A stretch of DNA of 12,307 bases from an uncultured Bacteroidales bacterium (GTDB lineage: Bacteria > Bacteroidota > Bacteroidia > Bacteroidales > UBA932). The notes below the pieces were generated by a model that saw nothing but the letters and a program-made list of their open reading frames with translations, did not search any database and was not told where the DNA came from. Positions 5,978 through 12,307 of the stretch are shown piece after piece. Numbering within the stretch: the first letter of the stretch is position 1; every line of letters starts with the position of its first letter. Both the position numbers and the translations under genes were made by a program. The stretch spans positions 567 through 12,873 of the forward strand of contig CAJOJC010000086.1 in NCBI GenBank assembly GCA_905234775.1. Direction: 5' to 3'.

Positions 5978-7778
5978 AGCCGCGTAAGAATGCATGCCGC
6001 CCAGGAGGAGATTCACCCCGAAATAGGTAAACAAGACGCTGGCGAAGGCAATCAAAGAGAATAGATTGAACCAGCGCGGCTTAGCCAAAAATTTCAAATA
6101 CCGCGAATGGAACGGCAGCGCATACACTATAATAGTGATCAGAGACCATGTCTCCTTGGGATCCCAGTTCCAGTAATTGCCCCACGACACATTGGCCCAG
6201 AACGAGCCGATAATGGTCCCGGCGATCATAAGGAAAAGCGCCGGATACAGCAGCACTCGCCCGCGCTGAGCAAACGGCGATGGGTCGCGCGAAAGAAGAC
6301 CGGCGAATCCGCAGAGCGCCAGCAGCCCGAAAAGAGTGTAGGCCATCATCATGCATGAGACATGGACCGACAGCAGAGGCGAAGCGAGCACCGGCTGCAG
6401 CGCCCCTATCGCGGGGTTCGACACCCCAAGAGACGCGACCATCAGCGCGAATCCGGCAAGCAGCACGCCCATGGGCCGGAAAGATGCCCGATCGGAGTCG
6501 GGCATGACGCGCAAAAAGGAAGGCAGGACCACGAGCAGACAGGCTGCCCAGGCGATTGCAGTCATCAGCTCGAATCCCGTCGACAGCGGGACATGGCCGG
6601 AAACGATCCAGCGCAGCGCGATAACCAGCGTGAGGTACGCCAGCCCCAGCCCACCTGCCACTCGGCCGACAGCGAAGGGAATCCGCACCCCGAAGAGAGC
6701 CAGCGCGAACAGCGCCAGACCCGCTAGAATCAGGCAGATCGCGGGCACGAACGGCCGTCCGACCGCATTATAAGCGCGCTCGGCCCTGGCCATAGCCGGC
6801 GAAGACAGATGATCCCCGACGCGCTGCGACTGATACCTCGCAATCTTCGCAATAACGTCCGAAATCGCCTCGTAGTCCTTTTCGAACGCGTACTCGCCCA
6901 CCAGCATGCCCACTTTCTTAACGAAATTCCACTCCTCGTCGCTTACGTAGACGGGAAGCCTGTCGCCGGACGAGAACCATTCGACCGCGCCGTCGGGCGA
7001 GGTAATCGGGAACATCTTCACGGCCTTGCCGGACGCGACCGACAGGACCGCCATTTCCCTCTCCGTGCGACCCTTCGCTTTCACGGGCACGTCCTTCCAC
7101 GAATCGTAGAACAGCATCCAGCCGGTGAATACTTGCTCGGCCGTGAGGCCCTTGTAGCCCGGCTTGCCGTAGGCTTTCAGCCATGGTCTGCATTGGAGCG
7201 ATTCGGCCGTTGTAGTAAACGCTCAGCCGGCCCATCTCGTCCGCCTGGGCCCTCGGGAGAGCCTTCGGCTCTGCCGCCCCGGCGCTGGAGAGTCCTGCAA
7301 AAAGCAGCAACGCTGCCGCCGGGGCGGCCTTCGAGACCGCCGCCAGCGTGCGCCTGAAATGCGAATTCTTAACAGCAAACAGGCCAATCAGGCCTATTAG
7401 CAGCAAAACATACCCTGTGTAAACGATTCCCGTCCCCCACGGGTCATAGGATACGGTTATGACGACTCCGTCGCCGTACTCGTCGTAGCCGGAGAGGAAG
7501 AACCTGTAGCCGTCTTTCAGGGCGACATGGTTCATCGAGAGTTTCGCTTCCTCACCGTCCAGATCGAGCGTACACTCATAACCCGCCGGGGTTGAAGTCC
7601 CCGAATAACACACCACCTCGAAAGACTTCAGACTGACCCCGAATGGCAGGGTGGAGTCAGTCTCCCCGGCGGAGAGAGTGAGTGAATACTTTTCGGAAGT
7701 AATCCACGTAGTAACCGCCCCGGCCACAATGAGAACCAGGGCGGCATGAACAACATATTTAACCCACTTATATAGCAT
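5972..7778 (-). pseudogene. CcsB(ResB)-CcsA fused cytochrome c biogenesis / haem ligation protein, frameshifted
   Basis: Two frames make one gene. The first, 7778 to about 7181, is a short ResB/CcsB-like part: TM helix at residues 8-26, an extracytoplasmic loop with LSMNHVALKDGYRFFLSGYD and YDPWG, a TM helix near 115-133, then VYYNGRIAPMQTM. The second, about 7180 to 5972, resumes with LKAYGKPGYKGLTAEQVFTG and carries a CcsA membrane domain. That domain has the WWD haem motif WGNYWNWD and the conserved His of SGHVPLS, SVHVSC, PFHSRY and GMHSYA. System II CcsBA exports haem and attaches it to CXXCH apocytochromes. At 7178-7184 the codon for Met199 (ATG) is followed by one surplus base before CTG AAA, and about five residues appear missing compared with remembered homologues. 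The start overlaps the DHOR stop by 11 nt, so its natural client is probably that cytochrome. As written the CcsA domain would not be translated. Sequence error is the alternative. Confidence 0.85.
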
Positions 7779-9441
7779 TGATGAAGGCTACTACCGCTTC
7801 CCTGTCTTCCTTTGAGAGATTGCGATAGTTCTCTACCGATTCACGGGCATGGCTGGCCTTGGAGCCGTGCCACATGATGGCCTCGTTGACATTGCGTGCA
7901 CGGCGGTCGTGGAGCCTGTCCTGATGCCCAGCCACTATAAGGCTGAGTCCGCGGCCCCACAGAGGAGTTGTACGACACCACCCGGTACGGATATCGTTCT
8001 TCATGTAGAGTTTGTGCTGGATCATATCCGTGTAGGGCCAGATGGTCTGATGAGGATAGACCGGAACGACCTTCTTCTTACCATCGATAGTCTTCTGACC
8101 ATTAACGAAGAACAGATTCGGGTCGTAGACATTGTCGTCGCCTGTCTCCCATGACGGTTTGTGGCAGGAGGCGCAGCCAATTTCGCGGAAGAGCTTGCGG
8201 CCCTTCTGGACCTTAGGGTTGTCGAGGTCGCGTGCGGCAGGGACGGCGAGGCCCCTGTGCCAGATCATGAAATCAGCATAATTGTTATCGCTCATCTCGG
8301 CGGGCAGATTGGTGCTCGTAAGATAGTTGTAGATGTCGGTCTGGACATTTCCTGTAGGAGCGACGCCAGCAAGGGCCTCATACTTATCCAGCGGGAAATA
8401 CTGGTAGAACGCCGCCTGGACCTCCGGATCCTGAGAAGACAACTTTGCGTAGTAGTCTCCGCTGAGGTTCAGATAGTGATAACGTCGATCGGAACGGGTA
8501 ACATTTGTAATGTTCCAGATTGCGTTTGCACCGGCAGCGTCGAGGATCGGACCGCGGCTGAGTGCGTAGGTGAACTTCTTGGCGTGTTTGGTTCCGTCGC
8601 CCTGGCGGCTGTTGGAGTACATGCTCGCCCATTCGCCGTCCTTGAAGATGGCCGGGTTGATCATAACGCTGTCCGGGAAAGCCTTCTTGAAGTAGGCTTC
8701 CTCGGCTATGTACTGTGCCTTCAAAGCATCGTCGTCGATAGCGTCCAGAAGGCCTGAGCCGTAGATTCCTATAGTGCTCTCGAGCTTGACTCCGTACTCA
8801 CCTTCGGCGAGTTCGGTATCGCCGCTCAGGACCTTGCCGCCATAGAAGGCGGACAGAGGAATGCTGACCTCAGGATAGATCAGGCTATATTTCTCACCGT
8901 CCGGGAATGTGTTATTCCATTCGTCGGTGTAAGGCAGCCACTGAATGTCGATCTGAGTCTCGTCAATCGGGGCCTTGAACGGGGCGTTGGCCTTAGTCTG
9001 GGGCATACCGGCGACCGAGCTCACATAGCCTTCTGTGGTCTTATTGTAGACCACGAGCAGGTAACCGTTGCCATAGTCGTTTGCGCGATAGCGGTCGACT
9101 CTCTTGCCGTAGCCGTAGCCAGGGTGGCAATCGATGCAGGAAGCGCGGACGTAGACGGGGCCAAGGCCTGCAAAGGGCTCGTTGGACATGTTGAACGTAC
9201 GCTCGAAAAAGTACTCGCCGTACTTGAATTCATTGTCCATGCCCGCGATAGAAACAGCCTCCGTCGGGTCCTCGAAAGCCGAGGCCGAGGCGTTGAAGGT
9301 AGTACCGAGCTTACCACCGGCATAAGTCTCCAGACGAATCTCTTCGTCGGTCATTAGCGATGCTCCGGAGGGAGCGTCGGGATTGGGATTGCAGGCCGCG
9401 AGGGCCGCAAGCGCCATAATACAAAGCGTATATCTTTTCAT
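7768..9441 (-). CDS. Di-haem oxidoreductase (DHOR/DUF1111, COG3488) c-type cytochrome lipoprotein
   Basis: This is a 557-residue lipoprotein (lipobox ALAAC, Cys17). It has two CXXCH haem c sites: CIDCH at 102-106 and CASCH at 423-427. The C-terminal signature reads DIRTGWCRTTPLWGRGLS, HDRRARNVNEAIMWHG and EDREAVVAFINAI, which is characteristic of PF06537, a family related to MauG/cytochrome c peroxidases and sometimes named thiol oxidoreductase. The length is typical and no damage is visible. It would sit in the envelope, lipid-anchored, and carry out electron transfer or peroxidase-like chemistry; the substrate is unknown. It follows the imelysin gene by 4 nt and overlaps ccsBA by 11 nt. The pairing with imelysin points to iron handling, and the ccsBA overlap to supply of haem attachment. 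Confidence 0.9.
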   Translation of the reverse strand: MKRYTLCIMALAALAACNPNPDAPSGASLMTDEEIRLETYAGGKLGTTFNASASAFEDPTEAVSIAGMDNEFKYGEYFFERTFNMSNEPFAGLGPVYVRASCIDCHPGYGYGKRVDRYRANDYGNGYLLVVYNKTTEGYVSSVAGMPQTKANAPFKAPIDETQIDIQWLPYTDEWNNTFPDGEKYSLIYPEVSIPLSAFYGGKVLSGDTELAEGEYGVKLESTIGIYGSGLLDAIDDDALKAQYIAEEAYFKKAFPDSVMINPAIFKDGEWASMYSNSRQGDGTKHAKKFTYALSRGPILDAAGANAIWNITNVTRSDRRYHYLNLSGDYYAKLSSQDPEVQAAFYQYFPLDKYEALAGVAPTGNVQTDIYNYLTSTNLPAEMSDNNYADFMIWHRGLAVPAARDLDNPKVQKGRKLFREIGCASCHKPSWETGDDNVYDPNLFFVNGQKTIDGKKKVVPVYPHQTIWPYTDMIQHKLYMKNDIRTGWCRTTPLWGRGLSLIVAGHQDRLHDRRARNVNEAIMWHGSKASHARESVENYRNLSKEDREAVVAFINAI

Positions 9442-9445
9442 AGTC

Positions 9446-10603
9446 TTACTGAGCTATAGCCGTAATTGCTTCGTCAAGAGCCTCCCTCAGGGATGCGACA
9501 GCCTCGATTGCAGCGAGGTTCGAAGCGTCTTTGATATTCAGGACGAAAGGAGCCTTCATGCCCTTCACCGCGGAAAGCGCTCCGTCCAAAGCCTTTACAA
9601 CAGCATCGTCCTGGGCCTTATGGTTCTTGGCCATATAGGTGTGGAGCGAATGAGCCTCGTCGCGGTTAGCCTTGGGACCACCGTAGTAGATATTCTCGAC
9701 GGAAGTGATGTTGTCGAAGAAATCAGTGATGGAATTGTAGGAGTAAGGCGACTCGATGTAGTTGACGTCTTCTTCGCTGGTTCCATAGTAGGCCTTGCCA
9801 ATCTTCGAAGCGCCTACCTCGTCGGCGATGTCGGCGCAGCCCTGCAGGATCGACTGCATGGCGTGGGTCCAGGACCTATAGGTCGATCCTGCCTTCCCTG
9901 CGCCGAGCAGATTCTCGCCGTAGAATGCGTCGCCGCCGCCCACAGTAGTCGGGAGCTCAAGCTCTTCGTTTACATAAGCCAGGCGTTCGCCGGCCGCTTC
10001 TCCGCGCCATGCTGCGTCGAGCTGAGCAGTCCTGTTGAGCAGGTCGCCGGATACCGCGACCGCATAGATAAGCTCATTGTCAGAGATCTGGGCCGCCTTC
10101 TTAGGCTGACCGTCCTTAAAGAGTATGTACTCGATTCCATGGAAGCCCAGCAGTGCGTTTCCAAGGTTTTCGCCCGCATAGACTGCACCGTCTTCACCAT
10201 CGAGAGCTGCGAGCATCACAGGGCTCTGCATGAGTCGGCCGAAGGCATCCTCGTCGAGGGGCCATGAATCGATATGGGGATCGATACCGAAGTCGGAGGC
10301 GGCACCGAACAGGAACGCCTCAGAGAGCTCCCACTGTGCGCGGGCCTCGAGGAATACATCCGCCGCAGCCTTGACTCCTGCGTCGGTCTTGGAAGCCTTG
10401 AGGGCAGCAAGTGCACCCTCAAGCTCTTCTGTCTTGGAGGCCAGTGCAGAATACGTAGGATAAATAGTTTTGTTCAGGACAGTCTCAGCGATAGCCTTGA
10501 AGGCTGCATCGTCTTTTGTTCCGGCCTCGCCGAGATCTTTGCCGCATGAAGTAAAAGCGAGAGCAGCTGCGGCCGCTGCAAGAATAATTAAAGTCTTTCT
10601 CAT
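9446..10603 (-). CDS. Imelysin family (peptidase M75-like) lipoprotein
   Basis: This is a 385-residue protein with a lipoprotein signal (FTSC, Cys20). It is all-helical and Ala-rich, with the imelysin signature GxHxxE as GFHGIE at 153-158, plus the preceding conserved QWELSEAFLFG and DPHIDSWPLD segments. The family (PF09375, EfeO/IrpA-like) is linked to iron acquisition. Despite the M75 name, peptidase action is doubtful for most members, and the GxHxxE motif is usually taken as metal-binding. It lies 9 nt after the porin and 4 nt before the DHOR gene. ATG at 10603 gives a clean signal peptide. No frame damage is seen. Confidence 0.92.
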   Translation of the reverse strand: MRKTLIILAAAAAALAFTSCGKDLGEAGTKDDAAFKAIAETVLNKTIYPTYSALASKTEELEGALAALKASKTDAGVKAAADVFLEARAQWELSEAFLFGAASDFGIDPHIDSWPLDEDAFGRLMQSPVMLAALDGEDGAVYAGENLGNALLGFHGIEYILFKDGQPKKAAQISDNELIYAVAVSGDLLNRTAQLDAAWRGEAAGERLAYVNEELELPTTVGGGDAFYGENLLGAGKAGSTYRSWTHAMQSILQGCADIADEVGASKIGKAYYGTSEEDVNYIESPYSYNSITDFFDNITSVENIYYGGPKANRDEAHSLHTYMAKNHKAQDDAVVKALDGALSAVKGMKAPFVLNIKDASNLAAIEAVASLREALDEAITAIAQ

Positions 10604-10612
10604 ATCATTTGG

Positions 10613-11905
10613 TTATTTGAATAATCTTTCGAAAAAACCGGCGTACGCGATTCCTACACTCACGGCGGGCTCGGGATTGTATTCGGGAGTGCCGTCGCCC
10701 TTGAGGGCCATCTTCGCGACCGAAGCCTGGGCCTTGATGACAATCTGCGGGATGGGCATGTAGTTGATGCCCGCGCTGATGGTAGTCCGGTCGGCCCAGA
10801 GGTAATCAGACTGTCCTGCTGCCGGCACGAACGAATCGTAGCGGTCCAAGCGGCCGAATACGAAGAGCCTGCGCCCCGAGCGGTTCTCGCCGTAGGAGAG
10901 CACGTCGAAGCCGACTTCATGGCCGAAGGCCCATGCCTTTTCGCCCACGAAAGTATGGGAATAGGGCGAGAAGGTGGAGTTGTCGGCATTCTTGTTGGCC
11001 GTGCCGATATTGGCGGCGTTAGCCAGATAGCCCCAGTCGAAATTGCCCCTGGCGATGACGTGCTTGCCCTTGTACTCGAAATCAGCCGTGGCGATATAGA
11101 CTATGCCACGGACCGCATTTGTTGAGGGCGAGTTGGGATAGGCGTCGTTGTAAGTGCCGCCCACATAGCCGCTGAGGCCAAGTCTGAGCCCTCTGAGGGA
11201 ATAGTTGTCGACTCGCAGTGCAACCGCTGGCTCGTTTGCCACAGTATACTCGTAGGGCGAGGCAGATCCGCCAGCTACCCAGTTCGAGTTATTGAAGAAG
11301 CGGGAGTTCAGGCCCGGCAGCAGCTGGGCTTCGTAGCGCCAGTCGCCCGCGCGGCCCCATACGCTCACTCCTATTTGGTGCCATGTGCAAGGCAGGATGG
11401 TACTCTCGCCCTCCTGGCGGAAGACCGTGAAGAATTTGTCGGGCTCATGGCGGGTGTTGGTCATGCCCACGGGCACTATAATCATACCCGCGCGCACGTT
11501 AAGCGCCCTGGACCAGCTCTTCTGGAGCCAGAACTGCTCGAGGAAGACTTCCCCGCCCCTCTCAATCTCATGTTCGACCTCGATGGCCTCGTCGCCTTCG
11601 ACCTCGATCGAGGCCTCGACTCCGCCGTGCTCGAATTCGATTTCCGTTCCCATCGTCCAGCCCGAACCGAAGTCGTAGCCGAGCATCAGGACTACGTGAG
11701 GCAGATCGACCTGCGAAAAGCCCTTTGAAGCCTACCTGTCGGGGTACATGTATCTGTAGGGGTTGTTGCTATAGAAGCCGTGGGTGAAAGTCGCTTCGCC
11801 GTAGCCGCCTACCGTAAGACGCTGTTTTAGCGAATCAGAGGGCGTTTGGGCGGTCGCCGCCGCTGAGAATAGTATAAGTCCAAGTAGTATAACTGAATGT
11901 CTCAT
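10613..11905 (-). pseudogene. Outer-membrane beta-barrel porin (phosphate-selective porin O/P-like), interrupted by in-frame TAG
   Basis: The frame is open from ATG 11905 to TAA at 10613 (430 codons) except for one TAG at 11734-11732, codon 58. Before it are a signal peptide (residues 1-19 or 20, ending AAATAQ) and LTVGGYGEATFTHGFYSNNPYRYMYPDR. After it the same frame continues with VDLPHVVLMLGYDFGSGW, GGEVFLEQFWLQKSW, VRAGMIIVPVGMTNTRHEPDKFFTVFRQEGE, LPCTWHQIGVSVWGRAGDWRYEAQLLPGLN and a terminal aromatic strand. These are hallmarks of a Bacteroidetes porin that I recall near imelysin genes. The TAG falls where I expect a Tyr (DRY). It heads the operon and would be the outer-membrane route for the substrate. 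As written the product stops after 57 residues. An internal ATG at 11686 could start a fragment without signal peptide. Sequence error, suppression or true decay are all possible. Confidence 0.85.
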
Positions 11906-11928
11906 TTCGTATCCACTATTAACCGGTA

Positions 11929-11936
11929 CAAAATTA
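11929..11936 (-). promoter_or_regulatory. -7 element TAATTTTG for the porin-imelysin-DHOR-ccsBA operon
   Basis: TAATTTTG on the minus strand matches TAnnTTTG exactly. It lies 23 nt before ATG 11905. A weak -33 (TTTC, 11959-11956) stands 19 nt upstream, inside the left arm of the inverted repeat. It supports ATG 11905 over an in-frame TTG at 11965 that would put the promoter inside the gene. Confidence 0.6.
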
Positions 11937-11955
11937 CTGCGGCTTGGGGAGCGGT

Positions 11956-12002
11956 GAAATCGCAATTATGTGGTATTTTGATTCGAAAGTATTTGCGATT
12001 TC
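11956..12002. repeat. 10-bp perfect inverted repeat in the divergent promoter region (candidate operator)
   Basis: GAAATCGCAA at 11956-11965 and TTGCGATTTC at 11993-12002 are exact reverse complements, separated by 27 nt. The left arm covers the porin operon -33 region, and the right arm overlaps the plus-strand -33 TTTG. Placement suggests a shared regulator site. Confidence 0.65.
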
Positions 12003-12024
12003 TAACCACAAATAGGTATATTTG
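11992..12024 (+). promoter_or_regulatory. Bacteroidetes promoter for the hemerythrin-like gene
   Basis: TTTG at 11992-11995, a 21-nt spacer, then TATATTTG at 12017-12024. Both elements and the spacing match the Bacteroidetes consensus (TTTG, 19-21 nt, TAnnTTTG). The -7 element ends only 8 nt before the ATG at 12033, so the leader should be just a few nt or absent. Confidence 0.7.
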
Positions 12025-12032
12025 CAGCCGAA

Positions 12033-12307
12033 ATGACAAACAAGAAGTTACAAAGCGTCAACGGAATCAGCCCTGCGCTGTTCGCCACTTTGTGCGAGAT
12101 CTACACCTCGGACAATCCCAAGGTGGAGCTCGAGAAATTGGACACCTCGGATATTCCGGTATTGCTGAGAATCTTAAGGAACACACACAGACATTACCTG
12201 GAAGCTACGATCGTAGCTATCCATGACAATGTCCACAGGATGACCCAGATGTGTTCACCTGAAAACAGCGCCGTGATCAACCGCTTCTTCGACGACTACG
12301 AGCTGGA
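12033..12307 (+). CDS. Probable hemerythrin-like (HHE) domain protein, N-terminal part, cut by window end
   Basis: 91 codons are visible, running off the right edge. The first 30 residues (MTNKKLQSVNGISPALFATL...) are unassigned. Then DIPVLLRILRNTHRHYLEATIVA is followed by IHDNVHRM and FFDDYELE, with His52, His54, His64 and His68. This matches my memory of the start of Bacteroidales HHE proteins (helix A with H-x-x-Y, later F-x-x-Y-x-x-E, with more His/Glu ligands beyond). In some of these a LuxR-type DNA-binding domain follows, but that part is not in view. Such domains bind a di-iron centre and sense or carry O2 or NO. ATG 12033 is the only suitable start; the next Met is residue 70. The gene is divergent from the porin operon, sharing a 127-nt intergenic region. 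Confidence 0.55.
   Translation, partial: MTNKKLQSVNGISPALFATLCEIYTSDNPKVELEKLDTSDIPVLLRILRNTHRHYLEATIVAIHDNVHRMTQMCSPENSAVINRFFDDYEL

Noticed and set aside
1972..7184. Programmed ribosomal frameshifting in the GTPase and CcsBA genes
   Set aside because: No slippery heptamer, no prfB-like CTTTGA site and no stimulatory hairpin noticed. Conserved residues also seem absent, which a frameshift would not restore.
9383..10267. 294-codon open frame on the plus strand
   Set aside because: Antisense to the imelysin gene and the start of the DHOR gene, with no family motif and no promoter element in front.
11732..11734. TAG recoded as an amino acid
   Set aside because: TAG is used as the normal stop of the lipoprotein gene at 2198-2196, and no other conserved gene here has an internal TAG.
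11963..11965. TTG start that would add 20 residues to the porin
   Set aside because: The added part crosses the promoter and inverted repeat and spoils the signal peptide; ATG 11905 fits.

Overview
The window looks like a Bacteroidales chromosome (order-level call). Nearly every predicted protein matches my recollection of Bacteroides, Alistipes or Parabacteroides homologues, and intergenic regions carry the Bacteroidetes -7 promoter element TAnnTTTG rather than a -10 TATAAT. Predicted lipoproteins are abundant. I cannot name genus or species. All genes lie on the minus strand except the last, a partial plus-strand gene. No tRNA, rRNA, CRISPR array, insertion sequence or prophage gene was seen, and no stretch over 300 bases lacks a gene.

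Layout in minus-strand transcription order, from right to left. (A) 11905-5972: an outer-membrane beta-barrel porin broken by an in-frame TAG, an imelysin-family lipoprotein, a two-haem DHOR/DUF1111 lipoprotein cytochrome, and a CcsB-CcsA (ResB-CcsA) cytochrome c haem-ligation protein broken by a frameshift. Gaps are 9 and 4 nt, then an 11-nt overlap, so this is one operon. (B) 5934-4666: a lipoprotein with an FN3 domain and an unrecognised C-terminal domain. (C) 4568-4038: a small protein with a C-terminal Myb/SANT-like helix-turn-helix. (D) 3998-1: a lipoprotein with an SH3b-like region and a DUF4015 putative glycosidase domain, then a CobW/COG0523 GTPase broken by a frameshift, then oadG and the start of oadA of a sodium-pumping decarboxylase. 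Spacing allows D to be one transcript. On the plus strand, 12033 to the window end encodes the N-terminus of a probable hemerythrin-like (HHE) protein, divergent from operon A.

My reading of operon A is an envelope iron/redox module. Imelysin and DHOR proteins are known to occur together in iron-related loci, DHOR needs covalent haem, and CcsBA supplies that attachment. The porin would be the outer-membrane route. The divergent hemerythrin-like gene would also bind iron and shares a promoter region built around a 10-bp inverted repeat.

The most striking overall observation is that three otherwise well-conserved genes (GTPase, CcsBA, porin) each carry one lesion in the N-terminal part. The two frameshifts have the same phase, and by my recollection of homologues each looks like loss of about 14 nt. 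Either the locus is decaying or the assembled sequence contains errors. The sequence alone cannot decide. Promoter calls are by eye, and homology calls rest on remembered family motifs without any search.
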